Assembly (NCBI GenBank): GCA_025403435.1 | Contig: CM046331.1 | Span: forward strand, 30,537,893-30,601,892 | DNA: 64,000 bases | Reading direction: 5' to 3' | Source of the DNA: Artocarpus heterophyllus | Lineage: Eukaryota; Streptophyta; Magnoliopsida; Rosales; Moraceae | Shown: positions 37,806 to 50,656 of the stretch, in pieces | How positions within the stretch are numbered: position 1 is the first letter of the stretch | Layout of the letters: every line of letters begins with the position of its first letter | Notes under the pieces: model-generated | What the model was told of the DNA's origin: nothing | What the model saw: the letters and a program-made list of their open reading frames with translations, nothing else | Database searches by the model: none | Translations under genes and position numbers: made by a program

Positions 37806-38346
37806 ACGAGACATGAAAAATTCCCATTTCCACCGCTCAGCTATCTAACTTGTAACACTAATTAATTGCGTTACCTATAATGCTAGAATAAATTCGAGTT
37901 TTATGTCATTAAAATATAAAAAAAATTATAAACACAAACTTTTAAAGATTTAGAATTGATCTTAAATGGTCAATCTGCTATATAAAGTAGCCTAATTTTT
38001 TTATAAATTTATTATTATTATTTTTATATTTAGATGATGTAGAATTGATCAGATTTTTACACTTTATTACTAAGTTACACAAGAAACCAAATTTCATTTT
38101 TACGAAGAGAAGCAACAATTGACATCCAAAAAATGTAGAATATCTTAATTAGGTAGGCATCTAAGAACATATGCACCTATCTTGTACTGAGCCATCTCAC
38201 TCAATATTTTTAAAAATAAAAATAACAAAGTTTAGAAAGAATATAAGGGTATACAATCTCCCAAAAGAGCAATTCATCTCAAGACTATAGGCAGCTCATA
38301 ATCAACACTTGAATTAATATATTCTATAGCTAGTTCTGATAATAAT

Positions 38347-40193
38347 TGTTGGTTTTTTTAAACAATTTTAGTGAAATATGCGGAAATGTGATAAAGATGC
38401 AAAAATTATTTATCAAAAATTTTCATAGAACTTTTGAAAAGCATGCTATAGATTATATTAATTTAACGCTTAATATATATATATATATATATAATTTATG
38501 CTTAACGGTTTAAGTGAGAAGTTCGTAATTTTTCTACCAGCGATCGTTCTCTATATGAGACCAAAGCCTTTATAGCCTAGTCCTTGACACCGAATGGATG
38601 AACATGTGGATAAAAGGAATTAGGGGTTTTTAAAGATCACTTGCTCACTTTTCTCACTTGTTAGTCTCAAGTTATGAGTTAAGCAGGTCCCACTCTTCTT
38701 CTTCTCTACTTCTTTATCTACATGCCTAAACCCTCTGGTAGAGTTGTAACCTTTTAACCAAGACTCTTTATTGTGTATAGAATTAATAGAGGAGGCCTCT
38801 ATTTATAGCGAATAAGAAACCTAATTAATTATAAAAGTTTCCTTTAATTTAATTTTAAATATAGCATATTTAATTAAAATAAAAGAGACAATATTCTTTT
38901 TCCGTATGCTGCATGTGGTGCCACACACAAAGAGATTCTCTGTGCTTCTGGCACCAATTATTGGAGAAAGGAGAGAAAATCTGCTTGTTGTCTAATCTAA
39001 TTTATTTCCAAACCTAAGTTTCCAATTTTAAATTAAATCACATTATTTATACAAAATAGAAAGTCCCAAATATGAAAACTTGGTGAACAAGCTTTGGACC
39101 GCATAAGGAACCCTTCCTTGCTACAGAATGTGCCACACATAGTAGGTGGGACCCACTATGTTCTTCTAAATTAATTATTAATTATTAATTATCATTTAAT
39201 AATAATAAATTAATTCATAGTTAATTTATTTTGAGTAATATTTAAGTTAGAATTCCATGATTTTAAATTAATCAATTAAACTAAAGTTATACTTGTTCAA
39301 ACAATATTTACAAGGATGGTGAGGGACTAATAGACTTATAATTTAAAGCTCCAATAAAACCAATGTATTAATTAAACTCTTTAATTAACATATTACTTTT
39401 TTTATTAATTACTCTACTAAAAACTTAGAATTGCACTCTTAAAATTATAGATATAATTACTCATACTTTAGAGTCGTTCACTTGACATAGCCCTTGCACA
39501 TAAATTGATTCTCTATAAAAAAATTCATAATTAGAGATAGGTAAAATCCGTTAACCTCTCTAATTACTTTTTTAGCCTTGAGTGTCATTGATATTTTAAT
39601 AAATAATAAATTTATGAACTTAATCACGAATTGATAGCTCATATTATTCAAGAGCTGAATCAATACTCAAGAGAATTATTTATCTCCTTCTTCTTCTCAA
39701 ATCCATACTGAGTAAATCAAAAAACATAATTCCATAAATAGGAAGCTGCTAATAACTCAAGATTAAGGTCATTATCATTGGTCGATGTAATCAAAGCTTA
39801 TTATATTTAACATAAATTATTACCTATTTATATCATATCGTTCTGATCCTAACACTCATTTAATGACTCACTACATTAATGGTTCAGATAAGATTGTTCA
39901 ATTCTTAAATAAATAGCTTGCACTAGTAACGCTCAATTAAAAATTTCATGCTTAATTGAATAATTAATTATATATTACTGACTATTTTAATTATCATCTT
40001 TAAATATTATTCTCTTGTATATGACATTTATATACAATATTTAAGGTCACGTAGATAATTATAGAGTTTTAAATTTTTTAAGATATTCATAAAATATTCA
40101 AAATACATATACATAAATATTATAAAAAATTCACTTTATTTATAAATATGCTCTTTATAAAATATCATATGCTTTCAGGCATCTATACTAACA
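38347..40193 (-). mobile_element. LTR relic with degenerate primer-binding site, minus orientation (B3 copy)
   Basis: The minus strand begins TGTTAGTATAG (at 40193) and ends CCAACA (at 38347), about 1.85 kb, with a TATA box CTATAAATA near 38800. Just beyond CCAACA the minus strand reads ATTATTATCAGAACT, a decayed version of TGGTATCAGA, the primer-binding site complementary to initiator Met-tRNA. This marks the block as the 5' LTR of an old, probably Ty1/copia, element whose body is gone. B1 and B2 copies lack this junction. Confidence 0.55.
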
Positions 40194-40628
40194 AAAGAAA
40201 CCTAGTTGCAACTTATTTTCTAATTTTTAAAAATTTAAAGTATATTTATTTTAATTTACTATATTGCTCCTTGTCAAGTAATCAGGTGATTTAACCGTGA
40301 TTAAAAAAAAAAAAAAGAACGAGAAAAAAAGCGAAGAAAAGCATTTGCTCTTTTAATAAAATAAATTATGACCTTACACATCCAAATATACTTTGCTTTC
40401 AAGTACCTGCTGAGCATGAATGATTCTTGTCTGCCTTAGGTACATCTTCCTGGAAATTGCATGAAGCACTTTTCATATTTTTCTGCTTTTGTCGTATTCG
40501 GCGAAAGTTTATTTGTCATATTCACTGAAAGTTAAAGTCTTCATCACAAGTCTTGCATAAAAAAGTTTTCATTACAAGCCTACTATATTTTCCACCGCAA
40601 AACTGTCTGACACAAAAGTCTACCAAGA

Positions 40629-40900
40629 CAGTCTTGCTTAGAGGTCTACGCTAGCAATGGCCTATGGGCTTCCTGGTCTCTTCTTCCAAGTCAGTCTTCT
40701 GCGAAATATTTTGTTACATAAAAGCAAAAAAAAGGACAAAAATGTAAAATCGGAGTTTTCACATTGCTATATCATCGGTCTTTCATTGATGATATGTACC
40801 TTTTTGACTTCATTTCTCAATGTATGATGATGACTAGGGCCACAAGGGAATGTGTACCGTACGTTCTGTCATCTTAAACGAGACCAGACGATAAACAGGA
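40629..40900. repeat. Sub-module C, copy 5 of 6
   Basis: Related to 8745-9020. The short frame has a stop here (AAAATGTAAAATCGG). Confidence 0.75.
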
Positions 40901-41216
40901 ATTATTTATTAGTTTATACCAAAAGAGGCGGAGGCGCAAGGCATGAAAAATTCCCATTTCCCATTGCTCAGCTATCTAACTTGTAATACTAAATTAATTG
41001 CGTTGCCTATAAAGTTAGAAAAAAATTTGAGCTTCATGTCATTAAAATATAAAAAAAAAATAAACATAAACTTCTAAGGATTTAAAATTCATTTTAAATG
41101 GTTAATTTGTTATATAAAGTAGCCTAATTTTTTAAAAATTTATTATTATTATTTTTTAATTTAATACGTAACACTTTCCTTATTCTTTCTTGCATTTGCC
41201 ATCTACATTATCCAAA

Positions 41217-41490
41217 GACGAAGAGTTCCAAGTCTTGCTTAGAAGTCTACACTTGCAATGGCCAATGAGCTTCCTGGTCTCTCCTTCCAAGTCAGTCTTC
41301 CGCAAAATATTTTGTTACATAAAAGGAAACAAAAAAGGACAAAATGGAAAATCGGAGTTTTCACATTGCAATATCATTGGTCTTTCATTGATGATATGTA
41401 CCTTTATGCCTTCATTTGTCAATGTATGATGATGACTAGGGCCACAAGGGAATGTGTACCGTAGGTTTTGTCATCTTAAACGAGACCAGA
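41217..41490. repeat. Sub-module C, copy 6 of 6
   Basis: Related to 8745-9020 and about 590 bp after copy 5, so the two form a local tandem. A frame of 68 codons from 41258 is open. Confidence 0.75.
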
Positions 41491-41559
41491 CGATAAGTAG
41501 GAATTATTTATTAGTTTATAGCAAAGGAGGCAGAGTTGCAAGATATGAAAAACGAGGAT

Positions 41560-42010
41560 ACTACTTATTAGACTCAAACCTATTATTTTGTGAGTAATAA
41601 AATTTTAACCCGACGTGAATGAAAATGATTTTTCAACGTGATTTTGTGTTCATTTTTGTCTACGTACACAATCATAGCCCTAGAAAAATGAGGATTCTCA
41701 TTTATCCACACCATTTTTTTTTTTTAATGAAACTGGCAGTTCATTCAAATGAACAAAGCATCGACCTCAACATCCAAGTTAATACACAACAAAGAACAAT
41801 CAATCCAAAACATATAAAAGTAGAAATAAGAAAACATAATTGATTAAATAGTCGGCTAAAGAAGCCAGTTCCACTCTGGTTGTTGATCGTTATAAAAATT
41901 CTTATTTATAATAATATATACTTGATCTTTAATGCGTAACATTCGTTGTTTCCGATTTATGACGTATGAAGCAAAAAAATCTTGCCATTGTTATCACTAT
42001 TATCTATATA
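41560..42010 (+). repeat. Direct repeat D, copy 1
   Basis: Shares long stretches with 42545-43190: AATGAAACTGGCAGTTCATT, AACAAAGCATCGACC, CAATCAATCCAAAAC and ..CCGATTTATGA... Several percent to tens of percent diverged, with indels. No coding role is visible. Confidence 0.6.
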
Positions 42011-42184
42011 TATATTGTTCTATCTTTAATCAAATTTTGATGTACACTTTTGAAATGGTTTTTCACAAGTTCACACCACACTCATGCTTACCTGGAAAGA
42101 GAGGGAAAAAAAGGACAAAGGAAATGAAATGAAATGAACCCTGAAAGACAAACCCACGTCAGGCTATGGTCCCGCCTGAAGATG

Positions 42185-42500
42185 TCACGTTAAAGATCAC
42201 TTCGTGGAACCAGCAATTAGTGCGTTGAAGACTTTTTAGCAAGACTTTGCAACTACTTTAGACATGGTCCAATCTCTTGGGGGGCCATGGAAATTGTTAG
42301 TGAAATTACGAGAAGACTTTTTATGGTGAAGACTTCGAAATTAAATTGAGGTGAATACAACAGAACTTAAAAAGGATCAATCGGGTAATATTTCGTCCCA
42401 AAAGTACATGAACGAGGACTTAAAAAAAGTAATGGATATGCAAAGATAATAAATTCAACGAGGCATGCCACCTTATGTGATTGAGCATTCCTATATAATT
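42185..42500 (+). repeat. Dispersed repeat M, copy 3
   Basis: Related to 17860-18200, including the end ..GCATGCCACCTTATGTGATT. It extends the A1/A2 correspondence beyond 38154, with 38.2-42.2 kb extra on the A2 side. Confidence 0.6.
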
Positions 42501-42544
42501 CGATGGGGTAAAAACCTGTTGCTCTTGAAACAGTAGGTTTCAAT

Positions 42545-43190
42545 AAGCACACCATCTATTAGATTATGACCTTTTGTTTGTTAGTAATGGGATTTTAAAT
42601 CAATGAGGTTGAATAGGATTTTTCATTGTAGTTTGTGTACAATTTTGACTAATTCACACAATCATATCCTTAGCTTCTGTTTAGTATTTTAGTTGTAAAT
42701 GACGTTTTTCAAGTTCAAAAACGGTAGCATATGAGAGCTTTACGTTATTTTTTGCTTTATATTATATCAATTGAAAGTTTTATACTGTTTACGTTTATAA
42801 CTGATAAGTTACAACTGAAGTTTTAAATACTTCTTTAGAAACTAAGGATTCTTTGAACCCACCCCATTTTCTTTTTTGATATGAAACTGGCAATTCATTC
42901 AAACGAACAAAGCATCGACCTTAACAACGGACTTAATACACAACGAACAATAATCAATCCAAAACTTAGAAGTAGGATAAAAGAAACATAATTAGCTATA
43001 TAATGGGCTAAAGCAACCATTTCCACACCAATTTTTGACGTTTAATTTTAGTTATAAAAATTCACATCATCAACCGAAGCCCATAACAATATACACTCAA
43101 ACTTAAAAAACCTAACATTTGTTCTTCCCGATTTATGAGATACTTAACCAAAAAAAACTTTGTCATTGTTATTACTATTATTTGTTTACG
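42545..43190 (+). repeat. Direct repeat D, copy 2
   Basis: Second copy of 41560-42010, about 1 kb downstream. It has a stretch around 42680-42840 carrying the GCTTTACG..ATACTGTTTACG words of the small inverted-repeat family. Confidence 0.55.
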
Positions 43191-44322
43191 AGATTATAAT
43201 ATATCTCTTAGATCATGAAAAGTCAAGTGTCATATATAAAAAATAAGAAACTAAAGATTTTTAAGTGAATTTTGATCAGCAAAGTGAGAAAGGCTATGGT
43301 TTCATATAGAGAACGTTTTTCTCGAAGAAGATTTCAGTCCCTATCTCTTCTACGAGGTAAGAATTTGTTATATATATATTTATTAAGCATTGAATTAATA
43401 TAATTTATTTGTTTTTTAAAAAGTTTTATGAGAATTTTTGTTATATACATTCTGCACTTTTATCATGTCTTTGGATTTTTCTCTAAAATAGTTTTTTTTT
43501 TTTTTGGGAAAACCAAAAAAAATGACAAAAGCAAATTATTTAGTAAAAGAAAATTATAAACGAAGACTAATTGAAAGAAAGGGCCTTGGTGGATGGATAT
43601 AGATAGCTGGATTTGTCTGATTTTACATTAAAAGAGCAGCCACCTCTTAACATATATAGAAACGTATGGAATCAGGCATATAGAAATTCACTTATATCCG
43701 TGGAAATGAAAGAACTAATTATTGTCAATTAAAGTTCATCAGCACATTGTGAGTCGCCCCAATAAATTTCTTCACAAAAAAAAAAAAAAAGGTGATGAAA
43801 GTACGTGAGAACAGATGAATAAAAAAATAAAAAACCAAATGAAATGCTAGCTTCTAAAATTTTGTATTTTTTCAGCTGTCATGGACATTAGGATATTTAT
43901 TTTTAAAATAGGTAATCTTTAGAGTTTAGTGTTGCATAATTTATGACTCTGTAATTGTAATTTGTGTATGTTGTCTATATTTATAGTGCTCCTTAATTAC
44001 TAGCAATATTCTCATTTTCTTTAGATTATAAACGTAAACAAAATGCAGAATCACGTTAAATCTGTATTCTTTTCTTATTTCAAAACAAAAATAAAAGGAG
44101 AAGAGGAGACCTAAAGTCTAAGGGTACAAAGATAAAAGATAGTAGTGAACATACTTAATCCTTGTAACGTTAATTTCCTAACCATTCCAGGACTCATACA
44201 TTTAAAAGTTTAAGATCAACATCAAGAAGTAAACATAGAACTACATCAAAGCCGCAAATATCTTTAATTAAGTACATCTATGTAAAATATGTACTTATGG
44301 AAATATTAAACATATCTGGTGC
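43191..44322. other. Intergenic, no gene seen
   Basis: AT-rich with homopolymer runs. It is the 3' side of the broken type II gene that ends at 44323. Nothing else is recognised. Confidence 0.55.
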
Positions 44323-45900
44323 TCATTCGGCAATAGCTTCCAACTCTAGGACCATACGCCTTGTGGGCATCTTGTTGTTTGTCTTTGATGGACCCATAGA
44401 GGCAAACGGATTAGGCGGCATGGTTGATTCTTCTTCTGCTTGCAACATTTGAATCACGGCTTTCATGGTACGACGACCCACTGGATGCCACTGGATGCAC
44501 CAAAGTCCAACAATTGCAAGTTTCTTTGCAAGTTTAGCATCTCCCTCTCCCTCAATATGGATTCAAAGATCTTCTCCTTCTTCTAAAAGATTATAGATCC
44601 ATTCTGGGTAGTAAATTTCTTCGGTATTATTTTTTGTCACATTTGTATTCTTTCTACCGCCTACCATTTCAAGCAACAACATGCCGAAACTATAAACATC
44701 TGACTTGTACGACACATTTCCAAAGTTCCTAGAGAACACTTCAGGAGCAATATACCCATGGTTCCTCTAGCAGTACTCATCGACACCAAACTTTGATCCT
44801 TCGGACACAACTTTGCTAGACCAAAATCAGAAACTTTTGGAGTAAAGTTAAGATCTAACAATATATTATGAGGCTTAATATCAAAATGAAGGTTCCTTTG
44901 GTCACAACCTTGGTGGAGATACTCGATTCCCTTGGCAATGCCGAGAGCAATGTCTTGCAATGTCTCCCAGCTACGTAAGCGGCTTGTGCCACCGGCTGCG
45001 GATGATATGTACTTGTCTAGCGAGTCATTTGGCAAGAACTCATATATTAGAGCTCTTTTAAATTTTTCAGCGCAGTACCCGACCTAGCGAACCACATTTA
45101 CATGGTGAATTTGACCAAGGGTTGCCACTTCATTGATGAACTCCTCTCCATTTCCTTTGGAATTGTTTAGGATCTTCACAGCAAGAAGGAATTCATTGGA
45201 AAGCTTCCCTTTGAACACCGTTCCATAGGCTCCTTCACCTAATTTCTCCTTGAACTGATTCGTGATCTTCTTAATGTCTCCGTAGGTAAATCTTGATGGA
45301 CGGAAAGATTTGTAGTCCTCTATAATCTTTTTAATCCTCAAATGATTTTCTCTCTCATCTTTGTCCATTTTGTAAACACGAAAAATTGCCATGGCCACTG
45401 GTATAAGAACTAAAGAACCAAAGAACCAAAGAATATACCTGCGAGCATAGGAAAATCAAATTCTATTAGAACAGCACAATGTCGAATCTCGAACGACAGT
45501 CAAGAAGCCTAGGGACTCTCTTGAAGAGCTAAGAAGTCATAAGGGCTGAGATAAGTAACTCACCTGCAATCAGTGCACCTGCAAATAATAAAAAATAAAA
45601 AAAAGAGTAAGATTTTCTTGCATTTTGAAGCTATTGGCAACATCATAACAGGAAATTGGTTTAGATCAAACATTACTACTTAAGATTTATATGCATAGTT
45701 CAGTACCGAATTCGACTTAATCCTTAGAAGTACTGCATTTCATCGATGTCTGAATTTTGTTTTTAATTCGAATATCTGAACATGTTACATGTGGCCTGGA
45801 CAACAGGATGCAGAAAGTTTTTCTAAACGAAACCTGTTTGCACAAGAAAAACTCTTACCTTTTCTGCCTTTCTGGGATTTGGACATCTCGTAACATTCAG

Positions 45901-46499
45901 TGTTGGATCGGAGGAACCAAGAACAGAATAATAAACATGCAGTATAATAAACAAAGACACCAAGATTTACCGAGGTTCGGACCAAGAAAGTCCTACGTCC
46001 TCGTTGAGCTACCCCGCGAGAAGCTCGATATCACTAGAAAGAAGAATATGAATACACCCTCTTGCCTCACCACTCGTTTACAGAGATTAACCTCAGTTTC
46101 GGAGAAACCCTAAAGAGCTATCCCTTGTGTTTGTTGAGAAATTCCCAGTGAAAGAACAATCTCAGCCCTCTTAGATTACCTAAAACCCAAACACAAGAAA
46201 ACCTGTTGTTCTACCTTTGCTCTCTAGAATTTTCTCTCTCTTTCTCTCTGCTTACAACCGAGCAACTCCTCTTAGAACTCAACTCGGATTTTTTCTCTCT
46301 CAACCCTAAGAGATAACACAGCATATATATAAGGTCTCAGTTGAATCTAAGGGATAGAATACAAGAGGCATCTCCACGTGTACGGTTGCAGCTTATTATA
46401 AATAAAAGAATACAGACACGTATAAAGAATGTTGTCGTTTGCAGAAGGAATTACATATTATCTTTTCCTTTGTCGTTTTTAGAAGGAATTACACAAACA
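45901..46499 (-). repeat. 3' LTR of the Ty1/copia element
   Basis: 599 bp. Its outer end is TGTTGG. The inner end has drifted to CAAACA from CCAACA. It can produce short fortuitous frames identical to those in the other LTR. Confidence 0.95.
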
Positions 46500-46575
46500 A
46501 ACTCCATCTTAAATCCATCAAAAACGACATAAGAAATTTATCTTCAGGCGGGGGTCATTGCTCGGTCTTGAGTCT

Positions 46576-47214
46576 TCAAGTTTTTCCTATCCCAAGCAAG
46601 TCCATACATTTCTGAAACTTGCTGGTAGGAATAACCTTGGTGGCCATATCTGCAAGATTTTCTGCGGTGTTAATCTTTTCCAATGTCACCACTTGTTCTT
46701 CTACTTTTTCTCTGATAAAGTGGTGCCTCACATCTATATGTTTGGTCTTCTCATGATAAACTGGATTTTTGCATAGATGGATTGCTGACTGACTATCTGA
46801 GAATATTGTTGTTGTTCCTTGCAGCATGTTTAGTTCTTTCAATAACCCTTGAAGCCATATCACTTCTTTGAAACCTTCAACACCAGCTATGTATTCGGCC
46901 TCTGTACTTGACAAAGCCACAATAGGTTGAAGCTGTGACTTCCAACTAACACAATTTTCAGCTACTGTAATTACATATGCAGATGTAGACCTTCTCTTAT
47001 CTCTATCACCTGCAAAGTCAGAGTCTACAAAACCATCTAAAGTAACATGGTCAGATCTAATTTTATAAACTAAGCCGTAATTCAAGGTACCATTGATATA
47101 TCTCAATAACCATTTAACTGCTGACCAGTGAGCTTCTCCAGGGTTGGCCATATACTTACTCAAAACACTCACTGCATAGGCTAAGTCTGGCCTAGTGCAG
47201 ACCATGGCATACAT
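46576..47214 (-). pseudogene. Ty1/copia RNase H domain (pol fragment)
   Basis: Contains the CTRPDLAYAV segment, VDSDFAGD, ALSSTEAEYIA and DSQSAIHL, the acidic RNase H residues of copia elements, and the C-terminal HIDVRHHFIRE..LADMATK. Its frame differs from that of the RT segment because bases were lost just upstream (about 47225). Confidence 0.92.
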
Positions 47215-47222
47215 TAGAGATC

Positions 47223-48590
47223 CTATAGCACTAGAATAACTTTAGACATTTTAATCTTGTCTTCTTCAGTTATAGGTGACTGGGCTGAGGACAACATAAA
47301 ATGTCCAGCTAATGGAACCTTTACAGACTTAGCCTGGTCCATAACAAATTTCTTAACTACTTTTCTTAGATACTGCTCTTGTGACAGACAGAGTACTTTA
47401 TCTCTTCTATTTCTCTTAATATCAATGCCTAAAATCCTTTTAGCAGCCCCTAAATCCTTCGTTTCAAATTCTGCACACAGCAAATTCTTAATTTCTTTTA
47501 TCACACTAGCATTCTTCCTTGTTAATAGCATATCATCAACATATAACAAAATATATATCGCCTTTTCAGTATTGGAATTCATAAAATAAAGACATGAATC
47601 ATAGTCACTCCTTTTAAAACCCAAGCCAACAACATATTTATCAAAACTTTTATACCACCGACGAGGTGATTGTTTTAGGCCATATAAAGATCTTTTCAAA
47701 AGACAAACTTTATTTTCAGCACCTTTAACTTCAAATCCTGGAGGTTGCTTCATATATATAGTTTCATTAAGTTCACCATGCAAGAAGGCAGTTTTAACAT
47801 CCATTTGTTCAAGTTCCCAGTCAAATTGAACAACCAAAGCTAGAATAGTTCTAATGGTTTTATACTTAATCACGGGTAAAAAAATTTCTGTGAAATCAAT
47901 TCCTTCAATTTGAGTAAAACCTTTAGCCACTAACCTAGCTTTATATTTTACCGGTTCATTTGGTACAGACCCTTCTTTAACCTTGTAGATCCATTTACAA
48001 TCTACAGGGTTTTGCTTCTTATGATTATTAACTAAAACCCAAGTTTTATTTTTCATGAGGGAGTCCATTTCTTCCTTCATAGCAATTCGCCATTGTTTAG
48101 CATTATCACTAGTTACTACTTCTTCATAAGACTTAGGTTCTAAGGTTTCAATTTCTTGAGCAGAACTTAATGTATATGCAATTAAATTACCTCCCTCATA
48201 CCTGTTTGGGGGTCTTACTTCTCTTCTTGCTCGGTCCCTTACTAGCATATAGTCTCTTAGATCATATTCAGTTGTAGGTTGTTGTTCAAGGCCTGATGTT
48301 GTTCCACCAATTTGGCTTGCAATATCTCTTGAAGGATTTTCCAACTCTTCTTGTTGAGTTGTTCCTGGAGGCTTCACTTTCTCCACCTCCAACTTTAATT
48401 CTTGAGTAGACTTAGCTTCTTCACCTGCATCAAATGAAGCAACAACAGTATCTTTTTCTTCCTTTAAATAGGGCATGTATTTTTCATTAAAGATTACATC
48501 CCTACTTATTATTATTTTAAGTTTAGCTCCACTACTTACACAGAGTCTATACCCTTTAATCCCCTCGACATAACCCAAGAAAATACACAT
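47223..48590 (-). pseudogene. Ty1/copia reverse transcriptase (pol fragment)
   Basis: RVT_2-type polymerase: CKWIYKVK..KARLVAKGFTQ, then DVKTAFLHGEL (first Asp), LKRSLYGLKQSPRRWY and the YVDDMLL catalytic box. The N-terminal part is the variable linker after the integrase. It is separated from the integrase frame by an in-frame TGA near 48682, where a Trp codon is expected. Confidence 0.94.
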
Positions 48591-48683
48591 TATAGATCTA
48601 GGTTCTAACTTCCCTTCCTTTTGGTGTACATAGGCAGCACACCCAAAAACCTTTAGATGACTTAGGTTTGGAGGTTTTTCACT

Positions 48684-49790
48684 TCACAATTCTTCAGGAG
48701 TCTTTAAACCTATTGGTTTACATGGAGATCTATTTATTAAATAACATGTTATACTCACTGCTTCTCCCCAAAAATGCTTATTTAATCCAGAACCAAATAA
48801 CATGCACCTAACCCTTTCCATTAAGGTCCTATTCATTCGTTCAGCAATTCCATTTTGTTGTGGTGTTTTCTTTACAGTTCTATGTCTTAAGATACCTTTC
48901 TTTGCACAGAATTGTGTAAACAATTCATGGAAAAATTCCATGCCATTACTTGTTCTTAAAGCCTTTATTTTCTTGCAGGTTTGATTTTCTACTAAGACTT
49001 TCCACAGTTTAAATTTTTCAAAACACTCATCTTTGGTTTTTAACAAGAACAGCCAAACTTTCCTAGAATAGTCATCTACTATGGAAAGAAAGTACATGTG
49101 TTCTCCATAAGTCAAAGTGGTTTCTGGACCCCATAGATCTGCATGGACATAGTCCAATGGGCCTTTAGCTCTGAATGTTGAGTTTGAAAAACTCAGTCTG
49201 TGTTGCTTCCCCAGAATGCATTGCTCACAGAATTCTAATGAGCCAATCCTTTTATCCCCCAAGAGTCCTTGCTTGCAAAGTTCTTGCAGACCCCTTTCAC
49301 TAATATGACCCAACCTTTTATGCCATATATCTGCATCTCCTTTGATTATAGCCGCTGCCACAGAGCCAGTTATGATGTGTCTTTGTAGAACATAGAGACC
49401 ATGCTGCTTGACTCCTTTTAATACCACCAAGGAGCCTTTGAGTGCCTTGAGAGCTCCACCCTCAGTCTTGTAATAGAATCCTTCTTCATCAAGGGTTCCT
49501 AACGAGATTAAGCTTGTCCTCAGATCAGGTACATATCTAACGTTGTTTAACATATGATTTGTTCCATCCTGCAATTTTAAACAGATTGTCCCAATTCCTT
49601 CTACAGTGCAGGAATTATCATTCCCCATGAGAACCTTCCCACCATCCAGAGGTTTGTAGTTCAAGAACCAGTTTCTTTTAGGACACATATGAAACGTGCA
49701 CCCGGAATCTAACACCCACTCGTCTTCTTGCTTCATGGTTCCTACTATTAGCATTTCTGAGCTCTCATACCCATCAATCTGGTTTGCCAT
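48684..49790 (-). pseudogene. Ty1/copia protease and integrase (pol fragment)
   Basis: The protease active site is WVLDSGCTFHMCP. It is followed by the GAG-pre-integrase zinc-binding H..H..CEQC and the integrase core starting at DLWGP. The second catalytic Asp, usually in an RTDNG context, reads RTSNG here, so the D,D,E triad is broken. The final Glu (NGIAERMNRT) is kept. Confidence 0.92.
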
Positions 49791-49954
49791 TGCAGTCTCT
49801 TCATCTGTATTCTTTCTTTCAGCCAGCTTCTTCTTCCATTCCTTACAGAAACGTTTAATATGCCCTACTCTGTTGCAGTAGTAGCACTTCTTTGATCACT
49901 TCTAGACTTTGACCTAGATACAGGCCTTGTCTTTGACTTACTTTGATCTCTTTT

Positions 49955-50575
49955 CTAGGGACGCCCTCTGGCAAATAGCCCTGCATCATTGTGGGAATCC
50001 TTTCTCTGAACTAATTCTTTTTTCAATGCCAACTCTCTGGACCTTAAAGCAAAAAGAACATCTTCAAGGGATAATGTATCCCTTCCATATCTAATAGCAT
50101 TCTTTACATCTTTATACGTGTCTGGGAGAGATACTAACAGGATTACCTCCCGATTTTCTTCCTCAACCTTTTCTCTAATATTTTCCAGATCTATGACAAT
50201 CCTTTCAAAATCATCAAGATTTTGTTCAAGACTTTTATTAGAGTCCATCTTGAACCCGAAAAGACTTTCCTTCAAATAAATTTTATTTGTTAAGGACTTT
50301 GTCATGAATAGGGACTCCAGTTTGAGCCATACCTTAGCTGTTGTATCTTCCTCATTAACTTGCCTCAGGACATTATCTGCTAAGTAGAGGATAATGGTTG
50401 AGTAGGCAATCTCCTGCATTTCTGCCTTCTCTTCATCGGAGGCTGAAACTTCTCTTAGGTCTCCCAGAGCCTTAGCAACTTTCTGCTGGACTAAGATCAC
50501 CTTTAGTTTTTTTCTCCACAGACCAAAGTCTCCAGTGCCATTAAATTTTTCAAGCTCGAACCTTGTTGTTCCCAT
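49955..50575 (-). pseudogene. Ty1/copia gag (with interrupted zinc knuckle)
   Basis: Starts MGTTRFELEKFNGTGDFGLW, typical of copia gag (UBN2-like). It ends at a TAG at 49955. The zinc knuckle (CYYCNRVGHIKRFC) lies downstream at about 49830-49890 in another frame, so a nonsense change and a 1-nt loss both separate it from the body. Confidence 0.9.
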
Positions 50576-50643
50576 GGAGAGAAAATATCGTCAAGAACCA
50601 AGAATCTTTGTTTGAATCTTCAAAAAACACCTGCCTTTGTTTG

Positions 50644-50655
50644 GCTATGATACCA
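50644..50655 (-). other. Primer-binding site (initiator Met-tRNA type)
   Basis: The minus strand reads TGGTATCATAGC one base after the 5' LTR end. It matches the usual plant copia TGGTATCAGAGC with one change. Confidence 0.85.
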
Positions 50656-50656
50656 T

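Larger units (their letters stand above)
22420..38154. repeat. Tandem duplication copy A2
   Basis: Second copy of 1-16683. It begins in sequence matching window position 1 and is traceable to about 38154. Position 22420 is only the point matching the window start, not a proven breakpoint. The type I linker and kinase exons just left of it probably belong to the same duplicated unit, with their A1 equivalents off the window. Confidence 0.9.
36140..40620. repeat. Module B3
   Basis: A third long copy of the B module, following the A2 truncated kinase. Several percent diverged from B1 and B2, with indels. It lacks about 230 bp present at 13980-14200 but keeps the inner end of the LTR relic that B1 and B2 lost. 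B3 continues past the point where B4 breaks off. Confidence 0.75.

Noticed and set aside
45757..46113. 118-codon plus-strand frame and its twin at 50687
   Set aside because: It lies in the copia LTRs, antisense to the element, and has no coding role.
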